Assembly (NCBI RefSeq): GCF_902459705.1
Contig: NZ_CABPRU010000003.1
Location: 62,001 to 126,000, forward strand
Source of the DNA: Pandoraea terrigena
GTDB lineage: Bacteria > Pseudomonadota > Gammaproteobacteria > Burkholderiales > Burkholderiaceae
Direction: 5' to 3'
Length of the DNA: 64,000 nt
Part shown: piece by piece, positions 40,764 to 48,479 of the stretch
Position numbering within the stretch: the stretch's first letter is position 1
How the letters are laid out: each line of letters opens with the position of its first letter
The notes under the pieces: generated by a model
Databases searched by the model: none
What the model was told of the DNA's origin: nothing
Seen by the model: only the letters and a program-made list of their open reading frames with translations
Made by a program: the position numbers and the translations under genes

Positions 40764-40966
40764 CGCGTAGACTCCTGTGCCTCGTCGACAGGCATCGCCG
40801 TCGACTTCGAGACGCTGCCAACCGCAGCGCCTGTCGCAATGGGTGGCAAACGAAGTTCGTATAGTAATTCGACAGCCCGCGATCGGCCAACCATCGGGCA
40901 GCGATTCCCGGAACGTTCCGAGTTCAATGGTGTTGAAATCCGATATGCCGGTGCGTGGATCGCCCG

Positions 40967-41692
40967 TCAGGTCTCGAATAGATGACGCGCTCCGCGCTGC
41001 GCCGCGATGTAGATCGCCTCACCGCGATTGCGAGCGCCAAGCCGCCGGTACAAGGCAGACACGTGGGTCTTGGCGGTTCCTTCGGAAATGTCCAGTTGCT
41101 GGCAGATCGTTTTGATGGATAAACCGCGAGATAGGAGTGCCAGAATTTCGTACTGCCGGGCAGAGATGCCAAGCAATGCCGATTCGGCCAATTGCGTCGC
41201 CTTGTCGCCGCCCAACGGGAACACCGGCAGCCTTGAGAGCGGCAGCGCCTCACCCAGCGCTTCCTGGCGCCAAAGCACGAGCAATGCCGAGAGGGCTTCT
41301 TCCGGAACGAAGCGACCGCCCGCGAACGCCAGCTCGAAAACCGAGCGGATGCGGGCCACCGAGGTCGGCCAGGGCAGCGATGCCGCCACGCCAGCCTGCA
41401 GCCAGCGAATGATTTCATCGGGAAAACCCGCATCCCCAATGACGATCACGGGCACGGGCGGTGCGCAATCGGCAGCGACGGCACACAAACCGTCGATGGC
41501 TGGCGTGCGGGCTATCGATTCGGCGAGCACGAGCGCGCGACGCGACGGCAGCTCGCGCAACCAGAGCCAGTCCGGCGTCGTCACTTCTTCGACCTGACGC
41601 AAGACCGGCGGCGACGCGTTCGCGTCGATCTGCAACGCGACCTGCAAGCCGCCCAGCCAACTGGCAGCCTCACCCACGACCAGCACACGCAT
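40967..41692 (-). CDS. LuxR-type regulator with a degenerate receiver domain
   Basis: A 241-residue transcription factor. The N-terminal ~115 residues have a receiver-like pattern (MRVLVVGEAA; PVIVIGDAG; ASLPWPTS), but the expected phospho-acceptor site reads ALVLAES, with no Asp. The C-terminal helix-turn-helix (about 170-230) is clear: ISARQYEILALLSRGLSIKT, ISEGTAKTHVSALYRRLGAR. I choose the ATG at 41692, preceded by GGGGGA; longer forms from 41707 or 41794 are possible. It could control the CoA-transferase/importer genes or the divergent secreted-protein gene at 42.1 kb. Confidence 0.85.
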   Translation of the reverse strand: MRVLVVGEAASWLGGLQVALQIDANASPPVLRQVEEVTTPDWLWLRELPSRRALVLAESIARTPAIDGLCAVAADCAPPVPVIVIGDAGFPDEIIRWLQAGVAASLPWPTSVARIRSVFELAFAGGRFVPEEALSALLVLWRQEALGEALPLSRLPVFPLGGDKATQLAESALLGISARQYEILALLSRGLSIKTICQQLDISEGTAKTHVSALYRRLGARNRGEAIYIAAQRGARHLFET

Positions 41693-42083
41693 GGCTTCCC
41701 CCGTCATTCCGGTCAGCCCCCCCGGGCCGCCGCCCCGCTTGATATCAAGCCCGATGCGTACGTTGTCGACCTGCCTGTCGCATTCACGACACACGTCTCG
41801 GCCGAGACAAAAACCGAAGAAACCCTCCAGTCTTTGTCATCAGACAATCATCAGGCGTCACCTCGCTTTCGGAGCAGTTTGTGCACGAAACCCGCACGGC
41901 AGCGTGCCCGAACCTCGCGAACGCCGCTCCTTGTTACCGATGCACGACAAACCGTAATCTGCGTAACTTATTTACTCAATTTTCTAACATTCCGCTATTA
42001 CTTTTTTCCCTTCCCTTTCTCGAATTGCGCCATAAAATACAAGCGTGCTGAAAAGACAGCCGATGGAGGCCGGGGGGCACGCC
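41693..42083. promoter_or_regulatory. Divergent intergenic region with AT-rich core
   Basis: No gene is seen between the LuxR-type regulator and the secreted-protein gene. Bases 41955-42040 are markedly AT-rich, with a TAAAAT candidate minus 10 near 42030 for the plus-strand gene and no good minus 35. I find no GG-N10-GC sigma-54 element for that gene. Confidence 0.4.
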
Positions 42084-42530
42084 ATGAAAATGTTCACCGT
42101 CAAAACGACGCGTGTCGCCATAGTCTGCTTGGTGACCGCGTCCTTTACCATTACCGCGCAAGCCGAGATCACTGTCATCGGCAGCATCCCAGTCGGGGTG
42201 AGCGATGCCTTGCTCTCCAGCACTCGCGCGGCGAACCTGCAACAGAGCATCGTCGCCTTTGCTCCCGGCACAGGGGCTGGCGCTGTCGCGCCGCTTCACG
42301 CGACCGTGACAACGGCCAACAATGTGCGCCTCTGGGACGAGGTCATCCCGCCCACGCCACTGCCCAAGCCCACGCAGGCATCGATGTCCTTGCCGGATGC
42401 GCCGCGCATGATCGCCGTCGTTTCGCAGATTCCGCATGCCTCGCTCCCCGCCTTGACCGCTGGATTTCGGCCAGCCCAGCTATCCCTGAACCTGGGGGTT
42501 GGCCGTATTCAGTCCAGCCAGTCGCGCTGA
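42084..42530 (+). CDS. Small secreted protein with LWDE motif, possible amyloid-system accessory
   Basis: I do not recognise a named family. The 148-residue product has a signal peptide (about 1-26, cleavage near AQA-EI). The middle contains NNVRLWDEVIPPTPLPKP, which closely parallels NGVTLWDELPGVVTPMPRP in the first gene of the amyloid-like operon (48480-49037). It is otherwise Ala/Pro/Val-rich. I use the ATG at 42084 after a GGGGGG ribosome site; in-frame ATGs at 42063 and 42045 are alternatives. It converges with the FapF-like gene. The shared motif suggests it belongs to the same secretion or assembly system. Confidence 0.75.
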   Translation: MKMFTVKTTRVAIVCLVTASFTITAQAEITVIGSIPVGVSDALLSSTRAANLQQSIVAFAPGTGAGAVAPLHATVTTANNVRLWDEVIPPTPLPKPTQASMSLPDAPRMIAVVSQIPHASLPALTAGFRPAQLSLNLGVGRIQSSQSR

Positions 42531-42591
42531 CCCCTTGCCGCGTCGCGCCGCCCCGTCGCAATTTCCACGTCCTGCATTACCCTGAGGCATT

Positions 42592-42617
42592 GCGCGTCCC
42601 CGTGGCGGGTGACGCGC
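42592..42617. terminator. Hairpin between convergent secreted-protein and FapF-like genes
   Basis: GCGCGTC and GACGCGC arms with an inner CCC/GGG pairing lie in the 134-bp convergent gap. Only a weak T-rich tract follows on the plus strand (CAGTTCCCTTTCC). Confidence 0.4.
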
Positions 42618-42664
42618 AGTTCCCTTTCCTGCTGCCGTTTGTCAAGCTACGTTGCGCACTCGCA

Positions 42665-43996
42665 TCAGAACGTGTACGGGAAGCGCAGACCGATCACGTA
42701 GTTTGGGGCGTCCGGCGACATGCCGGCATTGACGTAACCATTCACCGTCCAATGCTTGTTGATCGCGTAGTTGATGCCGAAATTGAGCGACGCCGCGTTC
42801 GTCGAGCTTCCCGCCACCGTGGTGTAAGCGCCGCCCGGGGTGGCCGTCTTCGTCGCGCGCGAGATCGCCGTCGAATAGGAGATTGACAGCGCTGTCTTGT
42901 CGTTGAGCGCCAACGCCATGCCCGCGCCCACCTGGATGATGTCGCCGAGCTTGACCTTCGCGGGTTGCGTCGTGCCTTCAATGGTCGAGATGTCGTCGAA
43001 CGTGCGGGCAACGTTGTACGTGTACGCCACGTTCGCGAACAGCACGATCGGATCGTAGGTGCGCAGGAACGACAGACCGGCCGTGAACGCCCAGATGCCA
43101 TTCCCGGTCGGCAGGCGTGACGGCGTCGTCAGGTTGTTGTTCGACTGATCGGGGGTGCCGAGCTTGATGCCGAATGGCGACGTGCCGGTCGGCGCGGTCA
43201 CGCGAAACGACGCCACGATGTCGGGCCAGTTCGCGTTCTCCTTGACGAGTTGGTAATACAGCGACGCATTCACGTCGCCGATGTTCGCCGAATTCTTGCT
43301 GATGTCGCTGATCGACGACGCCGCGCCGCCCACCCCGCCCGAGATGAAGTCCGAATTGCGGTAGAGGTACGGCACGTCGAACGCCACGCTCATCCGGTCA
43401 TTGATCCCGTAGCGCGTGTTGACGTCGAACGTCCACACGTTGGCCTTCGTCTCACCAAGGTTCAACTGGCCGAGAAAGATCGCGTCGAGCGCGAGGAAGC
43501 CGCTCAACACGAGTTGACGCCGATCGTAGTAGCTGTAGCTGATCCCGGCGTCGACGGTGAGCTTGTGGTCGAACAGCGGTGCGTGCTGTGCCTGCACGAC
43601 GGCCTCTTCGGCCGGCGTACGCTGCGACTCGCTCGTGCTCTTTTGCATCTGCTGCGTCTCGCCGATCGGCGTGGCCGACGTCGGCCCCGCCGCACCGGCG
43701 GAGCCGCCAGCGGCAGTGCCCGCCGAACCGGCGGCAGACCCGTCACCGGGCGAGACCTGCGCGATCTGCGCGGTGTCCCACGCAGTGAGGCCGCGCCCGC
43801 GTTGCGCCATCTCGATGTCCGTGAGGCGCTGTTTCAGAGAAGAAATTTCCCGCTGCTGCCGGTCGACCATGTCCATCAACATTTGCAGACGGTCGTCCGG
43901 CGATGGGTTCGTATGCTCCTGAGCCTGGGCCGATAGCGTGAAAAGCAGTACCCCCAACGGAATAGCGGCAACGGGAAAAAAGCGATGAGAATTCAT
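42665..43996 (-). CDS. FapF-like outer membrane beta-barrel with coiled coil (amyloid exporter)
   Basis: Predicted outer membrane pore. The 443-residue product has a signal peptide (about 1-26), a heptad coiled coil at 33-66 (DRLQMLMDMVDRQQREISSL), a Gly/Ala/Ser linker (80-110), a helical segment (113-138), then amphipathic strands to the end, closing with the aromatic terminus PYTF typical of barrels. FapF of Pseudomonas has the same layout (periplasmic coiled coil, helical plug, barrel) and size and exports Fap fibril subunits. I choose the ATG at 43996 after a GGGGGGG ribosome site; the frame is open 66 codons upstream but that part looks non-coding. It is the last gene of the operon, 375 bp after the FapE-like gene. 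Confidence 0.82.
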   Translation of the reverse strand: MNSHRFFPVAAIPLGVLLFTLSAQAQEHTNPSPDDRLQMLMDMVDRQQREISSLKQRLTDIEMAQRGRGLTAWDTAQIAQVSPGDGSAAGSAGTAAGGSAGAAGPTSATPIGETQQMQKSTSESQRTPAEEAVVQAQHAPLFDHKLTVDAGISYSYYDRRQLVLSGFLALDAIFLGQLNLGETKANVWTFDVNTRYGINDRMSVAFDVPYLYRNSDFISGGVGGAASSISDISKNSANIGDVNASLYYQLVKENANWPDIVASFRVTAPTGTSPFGIKLGTPDQSNNNLTTPSRLPTGNGIWAFTAGLSFLRTYDPIVLFANVAYTYNVARTFDDISTIEGTTQPAKVKLGDIIQVGAGMALALNDKTALSISYSTAISRATKTATPGGAYTTVAGSSTNAASLNFGINYAINKHWTVNGYVNAGMSPDAPNYVIGLRFPYTF

Positions 43997-44371
43997 GATC
44001 CCCCCCGGGTAAAAGTGCGGACAGGCGTCCGCGCGCAATTCAACAAACACGTATTGCCAACAACGGTTGTCCTTGCTGCTCGACTGCGGGGTGATGCGTG
44101 CGAAACCCGTTCCGATCTGGGTGGACGTGCAATGCCCGGGCTCGGCCGACATCACCTTCTGGTACGCCGCAAGCGATCCGCGGCGACGCCCCACTTCTCG
44201 TTATTCTTGGCGTCCGGCAAGGGTTGCAGCGTTGCCGGACACGGCTGCCGGCGTCGCCCTGCGCATCCATGGCAATGCGGCGCCGTCACTTCACTTGCCC
44301 TTCACTTACCCGTCTTCACTTGCACTTCACTTCGTCGACACGGGTCGACGATCCTCGACCGCCATCGACCG
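43997..44371 (-). other. 375-bp intra-operon gap with direct repeats and a hairpin
   Basis: No credible gene is seen. Four direct copies of a 10-bp unit (plus strand CTTCACTTGC-like) begin at 44289, 44300, 44314 and 44325, i.e. 11/14/11-bp spacing, and a perfect 8-bp hairpin (TCGTCGAC/GTCGACGA, 4-nt loop) occupies 44334-44353. This could be a binding array or an mRNA element that sets expression of the FapF-like pore separately. Confidence 0.55.
44289..44334. repeat. Four direct repeats, consensus CTTCACTTGC
   Basis: Copies start at 44289, 44300, 44314 and 44325. All share TTCACTT (AAGTGAA on the minus strand) and are spaced near one or one and a half helical turns, as in operator arrays. 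Confidence 0.75.
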
Positions 44372-45133
44372 TCATCGACGAATGGCGGCCATGTTTGCCA
44401 ACGCGCTCTGAATGCCTGCCTGGTGCAGTCCGGCCGACGTGAGCGGACTCGTCTGCAGATTCAATTGCAGCGTGTTCATGACCTGCTGGGCGTTACCTGC
44501 GACCTGCACGACCTGCATGATCTGGTTCATCGCCGCACCGGCCCCGCCGCCCACGCTCTGGCCGAGATTGCCGTTCGGCGTGTTTAGCGTGATCTGCATG
44601 CCGGCCGAGGTAATGGCCACGCTGGCGCTCAGATTGCCCACCGTGGTATGCGAACTGTTCGCCCCCTGCCCGCCGACCGGCACCAGCGTGGCCATCGATA
44701 CCCCGGGACCGAACTGGATAATGGCTTTATTCAGGGCGTTGTTCGCATCGCCGGCAACCTGCGTAATCTGTGCGACGCCGTTGATCAGCACGCTTGCGGC
44801 CCCCGAGACCGACTGTGAAAGGGGGCCGGTTGCGTTAACCCAACCGGGGATGATGCCGCTCGCGGCGCCCGTCTGGACCTGAAAGCTGCCGCCGCTCTGA
44901 TTCACACCCAGCACGCCGGTGGCCATCAGGCTCGCGCCGGTCGGCATCTGCCATTGCGACTGCATGACGAGCTGAAAGCCCGTGATCATGTTCTGTTGTG
45001 CATACTTGCCGGTCGCGTGCGCGAGCACTTCATCGCTCACGGGCGTCCAGCTCTCGGGCACCACGCTCGATGCAAACGCCGGCACGGCGCTCGCAAGCAG
45101 CGGGATGACCAGCATCGAGACATATCGGTTCAT
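44372..45133 (-). CDS. FapE-like secreted protein (putative minor fibril component)
   Basis: A 253-residue secreted protein with a signal peptide (about 1-21, cleavage near AFA-SS). After a conserved-looking SWTPVSDEVLAHATGKYAQ start, it is rich in Asn, Gln, Gly, Ala and Val, with two related segments, ITQVAGDANNALNKAI and VVQVAGNAQQVMNTLQ, that echo the VNQ..G..N...N repeats of the FapB/FapC-like proteins. Its place between the C39 protease and the pore matches fapE. I assign it by position and composition rather than by motif. It starts 12 bp after the protease gene. Confidence 0.7.
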   Translation of the reverse strand: MNRYVSMLVIPLLASAVPAFASSVVPESWTPVSDEVLAHATGKYAQQNMITGFQLVMQSQWQMPTGASLMATGVLGVNQSGGSFQVQTGAASGIIPGWVNATGPLSQSVSGAASVLINGVAQITQVAGDANNALNKAIIQFGPGVSMATLVPVGGQGANSSHTTVGNLSASVAITSAGMQITLNTPNGNLGQSVGGGAGAAMNQIMQVVQVAGNAQQVMNTLQLNLQTSPLTSAGLHQAGIQSALANMAAIRR

Positions 45134-45145
45134 GATGGTCTGATC

Positions 45146-45856
45146 TCAAAACAGATCCGCCCGGATGATGCCGAAGTCCACCATCGGGGTCGGTGACGTC
45201 CCGGTCGCCAAGGCGCTGTCGCGCAACTTGACTGCCAGGGATTCGTTTCCTTTGAGTAGCGGTGAATCCTCCATAAACGGCTTGCCGATGACCGCCAACA
45301 CCAAGCCGTTCCATTGCTTGGCAAAATCGGCCTGCTCGATAATGCGATTGCCTAGCGCCGGATCGGACACGAACACGCGCCCGTCCTTCGCTGCCTTGAT
45401 GACCACAAAGTGTTGATAGCCGTTGACGTCGATCAGCGCGATGACCGGAATCCTCAAGTCGTAAAGCGCGTTCACGTCAACTTTGAATCCTCGCCCCTCG
45501 AGTCCTAGCGTCTCCACGAATTTCTTCATGTCGAGCATCGAGAAGCCATTCTTGATGACCGTTTCCGGGTTGGAGAACACCATCATTCGCTGGATCATCT
45601 CTGGCTCCGGAATGTCGATCCCGTAGCCATAACGCAGCAGTGTTGCCAAGGCTGCGGATCCACAACTGAAGTCGTATTCCTGCTGGACCAGATTCACGTA
45701 GTGCATCGACTTGAACGAGCGCATCTTCTTGACCGCCGGTACACCGGTCGAAGACTCGAGGTTCACCGATGCATACTGCGCGTGCCCGGCCACGCTTGCG
45801 CACGCCAGAGCGCAAACAGTAGCGATCCTCACTGCGGCACGGCGCGCATCATTCAT
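45146..45856 (-). CDS. C39-family cysteine peptidase, FapD-like
   Basis: A 236-residue exported protease. A signal peptide (about 1-27) precedes a C39 papain-like domain: oxyanion Q59 and catalytic C65 in QQEYDFSCGSAALATLL, H149 in NGYQHFVVI and D165 in FVSDPALG. In fap operons FapD is the periplasmic C39 protease needed for fibril export. I use the ATG at 45856, which has GAGGTG 5 bp upstream; the ATG at 45868 adds four residues and would start within the terminator tail. It lies just after a strong hairpin that follows the FapC-like gene. Confidence 0.88.
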   Translation of the reverse strand: MNDARRAAVRIATVCALACASVAGHAQYASVNLESSTGVPAVKKMRSFKSMHYVNLVQQEYDFSCGSAALATLLRYGYGIDIPEPEMIQRMMVFSNPETVIKNGFSMLDMKKFVETLGLEGRGFKVDVNALYDLRIPVIALIDVNGYQHFVVIKAAKDGRVFVSDPALGNRIIEQADFAKQWNGLVLAVIGKPFMEDSPLLKGNESLAVKLRDSALATGTSPTPMVDFGIIRADLF

Positions 45857-45869
45857 GTCACACCTCATG

Positions 45870-45900
45870 AAAAAACCGGTCCGGGAATCCCGGACCGGTT
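45870..45900 (-). terminator. Strong intra-operon Rho-independent terminator/attenuator
   Basis: A perfect 12-bp stem (AACCGGTCCGGG and its complement) with a 3-nt loop is followed on the minus strand by an unbroken T-run. It starts 8 bp after the FapC-like stop codon and ends at the C39 protease gene. It should release most transcripts after the fibril genes and let a fraction continue into the secretion genes. Confidence 0.88.
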
Positions 45901-45907
45901 CGGTACC

Positions 45908-47281
45908 TCACTTGATTGCCGAGACGGCAAGGCTGTTGCTCTGCACGTTGCCGATCCCCGAAGCCACGTTCACACCGATGTTGCCGCTGGCCCAGGCAAG
46001 TGCGCCGTTACCCAGCGAAGCATTGGCGATGAAGTCGCCCGAAGCGCGCATCGAGGCCGACTGGTCGGTTTGCGCCGTCGAGTTGGCCGCACCACCCGTA
46101 TACCAGCCGTGCCCGCTTTGCGAGACTGCGGCGGCCAGACCGTTTTGCTGCACGTTGCCCACACCGGCGGCCACGTTCACACCCACATTGCCAGTCGCAC
46201 CGGCGAGGGCACCATCACCCACACTGGCGTTGACATAGAACTGCGAGATGCTGGCCGAACCCCTCGACGACTGGTTCGCAAACACCTGTGCCGAGGCATA
46301 CACCGGCTGGGCGTTGAGCGAAGCGATCGCGACGTTGTTGGCCTGCGCGTTGTCGGCGCCTGCCGCCACGTTCACACCGATGTTGCCGTTGGCGTTAGCC
46401 AGCGCACCGCTGCCCAGCGTGGCGCCCATCGTCTGGTACTGCGCCGTGTTGATGTGGTACGTGATCGCGCCACGGACCCACGTGGTCGTCTTCATGTACG
46501 TGTCGGAAAAGCCCCACAGTGCACCCGCAGCGATCGATTCGCTGTGGACCGACGCCTGACCATGGTTGAACAAGGCGTGGAACCCTGCGTCGAAGCTCTT
46601 CTGCGTGTTCAGGAAGCCAGCCGCGAGGAAGCCCGCAGACTCCTGTTCTTGCTGCTGGTAGGCGTAGCCGCCCCACACCGCGCCCTGGCCCGCGCCAAAG
46701 TTGCCGAAGAGGTAGCTTCCGCCTGGCTGCCAGGAATGACCGTGACCGTGACCGACGCTGCCGAAGCCACCGGCAATGTTCGAATATTCATATCCACCAC
46801 CGGCGATGAAGCTGCCCGAGCCGGAGTGGGACTCACCCGCGACATACCCGGCACCGGCCTGGAAGGACTGGCTGGTGTTCAGGTGGCCATTGGCCTCGGC
46901 ATTCACCCACGACGTCGTATTGTCGTACGACGTGGTGGTCGAACCGGCGAGCAGGTAAGCGCTCCCTTGATTCGAGACCGTTGTGGTCTTGGAATGAACG
47001 CCGTACGTCACGTCACCCGTCACGTAACTGCCGAGCAGCGGCCCCGTGAGGTTCACGTGGTGCGCGTCGACACTCTGATTGCTTTGCACGACGGCGTTGC
47101 CGGTGTTGTCCACCGTCACGCAGCCACGAATGCTGACCAGACCGAAAATGCCGACCAGGTTCAGAACGTTGGTTTCATTGCCGATGAACGAGAAGCTGTA
47201 TTGCTGATGGTGAGACGGGTACGCCATGGCGGAACCCGTCGCTACCAGCAGCGCAGCCGCTGCAATTGCTTTCGTTTTCAT
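45908..47281 (-). CDS. FapC-like major amyloid subunit with a large novel N-terminal domain
   Basis: A 457-residue exported protein. A signal peptide (about 1-20, cleavage near AMA-YP) is followed by a ~265-residue region rich in Gly, Ser, Tyr, His and Gln (for example GGFGSVGHGHGHSW) and then three imperfect repeats near residues 287-319, 351-385 and 420-455. Each repeat reads about G.GALA.A.GN.GVNVA.G..N.Q.N.LA and they are separated by two linkers, the layout of Pseudomonas FapC. Pseudomonas FapC is usually shorter and ends in CxxC; this protein has no such end and only one cysteine (C54). The ATG at 47281 has AAGGAG 6 bp upstream. It is followed by a strong terminator. Confidence 0.82.
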   Translation of the reverse strand: MKTKAIAAAALLVATGSAMAYPSHHQQYSFSFIGNETNVLNLVGIFGLVSIRGCVTVDNTGNAVVQSNQSVDAHHVNLTGPLLGSYVTGDVTYGVHSKTTTVSNQGSAYLLAGSTTTSYDNTTSWVNAEANGHLNTSQSFQAGAGYVAGESHSGSGSFIAGGGYEYSNIAGGFGSVGHGHGHSWQPGGSYLFGNFGAGQGAVWGGYAYQQQEQESAGFLAAGFLNTQKSFDAGFHALFNHGQASVHSESIAAGALWGFSDTYMKTTTWVRGAITYHINTAQYQTMGATLGSGALANANGNIGVNVAAGADNAQANNVAIASLNAQPVYASAQVFANQSSRGSASISQFYVNASVGDGALAGATGNVGVNVAAGVGNVQQNGLAAAVSQSGHGWYTGGAANSTAQTDQSASMRASGDFIANASLGNGALAWASGNIGVNVASGIGNVQSNSLAVSAIK

Positions 47282-47311
47282 GACCATCTCCTTGACGAGA
47301 GAGTTACCCAG

Positions 47312-47965
47312 TTAAAAAGATGTGCCCGCCGGGGGACGGAGCACAAAAACATTTGCGGTTACATTGCCTATCCCAGCCGACTGGTTCACTTGGACCACGC
47401 CACTCGCCCCGCGGAAGGCGTCACCGGAAATCGACGCCGTGCGGAACAGATCGTTGAGGTTGCCGTGCCCAGCCGGGCCACCCTTGGCGATCGCAGCGGA
47501 TAGTGCCGTATCCGATACGCTCGCCACTCCAGCCGCATCGCCGGTCACGATGACCGTGGCGTTGCGTTGAAGATTGCCGGCACCGCTCGACTGGTTGACT
47601 TGCGTCACCCCCGAGGTGCCCGAAAATGCGTTGCCTTGAATTGCGGCGCTGGCCGCGCCGGTCGTCGTGGTCACGAGCGCCTGTTGGTTCGTGCTCGACG
47701 CGCCGACACTCACCCCGCCGCCGCCGTTGGCGATGACCGCGCTGTTGGCCTGGGCGTTGTTCACGCCGGCCGCCTGATTGACGCCGATTGCCCCGGTCAC
47801 CCCTACCGCGACACCGTTATCGATAGTGGCGTGCGTACCGGCGAGTTCGCCGTTCACGATCCAGACGTCCTGTGCCGACGACACCCCGGCGACCGCGCTC
47901 AGCGCGGCAGCCGCTGCCAGAGCGAGGGCGCGACGGGCGCCATGCGACCCGCGATATGCGCTCAT
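47312..47965 (-). CDS. FapB-like amyloid subunit (putative nucleator)
   Basis: A 217-residue exported protein with a signal peptide (about 1-31) and three imperfect repeats centred at residues 62, 123 and 193: GVNQAAGVNNAQANSA, QVNQSSGAGNLQRNAT and QVNQSAGIGNVTANVF. Three repeats with two linkers is the FapB/FapC architecture. The length and position before the larger subunit match FapB, which nucleates FapC fibrils in Pseudomonas. The start overlaps the preceding stop by 4 bp (ATGA) and has a GGAGCAG ribosome site. Confidence 0.8.
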   Translation of the reverse strand: MSAYRGSHGARRALALAAAAALSAVAGVSSAQDVWIVNGELAGTHATIDNGVAVGVTGAIGVNQAAGVNNAQANSAVIANGGGGVSVGASSTNQQALVTTTTGAASAAIQGNAFSGTSGVTQVNQSSGAGNLQRNATVIVTGDAAGVASVSDTALSAAIAKGGPAGHGNLNDLFRTASISGDAFRGASGVVQVNQSAGIGNVTANVFVLRPPAGTSF

Positions 47966-48474
47966 TTCGCTGCTCCTGCCGCGCCGATGCTGGTGAGCGG
48001 CGCCAGAGCCGAGTTGATCACGGACGGCACGAGCGTACCGATGCTGCCAATACCGCCACCACCGCCGACACCCGCGCTGAAGCCGCCGCCTACGCCGTTC
48101 GATGTGTTAAGGGCGTTGCCACCGCGGGCATTGCCCACGAGTACGCCCATCACCGGGTCGATGCCAGATCTCACGGCGCCCGTGACGAGACCAACCGAGG
48201 CGCGGCCCGTCAATTCGCTATCCATGACCTGATTCACGGCGCCCATGGCGCTGTTGAACGGCCCCGTCGGGAACGCCGGCACGGCGATGCCAATCGGGTT
48301 TTGCTCACGCGGCAAGCCGCGATAGGCGATTTCCGGGCCGATGTTGCGTTCGATCACCAGGTCCCCCGGCGTCGCCGGTTCAGCGTGCGCGCGGCCGGGG
48401 AGCAGCGCCGGGGTCAGCGCCACGATCATCGTGGCGAGGACACTGCCGGCATGCGTCATCGAGAGTTGGGTCAT
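47962..48474 (-). CDS. Small glycine-rich secreted protein, extra member of the amyloid-like operon
   Basis: I do not recognise a named family. The 170-residue product has a signal peptide (about 1-31, cleavage near AHA-EP), a charged segment DLVIERNIGPEIAYRGLP, then an Asn/Gly/Ala-rich tail with a GVGGGGGIGSIG stretch. It starts 6 bp after the upstream stop with GGTGA as ribosome site and overlaps the FapB-like gene by 4 bp, so it is tightly coupled to fibril genes. Either this or the preceding gene could correspond to the FapA chaperone; Pseudomonas has only one gene here. Confidence 0.72.
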   Translation of the reverse strand: MTQLSMTHAGSVLATMIVALTPALLPGRAHAEPATPGDLVIERNIGPEIAYRGLPREQNPIGIAVPAFPTGPFNSAMGAVNQVMDSELTGRASVGLVTGAVRSGIDPVMGVLVGNARGGNALNTSNGVGGGFSAGVGGGGGIGSIGTLVPSVINSALAPLTSIGAAGAAK

Positions 48475-48479
48475 GTGGT

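Noticed and set aside
43997-44194. N-terminal extension of the FapF-like protein
   Set aside because: The extra 66 residues lack conservation and would hide the signal peptide; the ATG at 43996 has a strong ribosome site.
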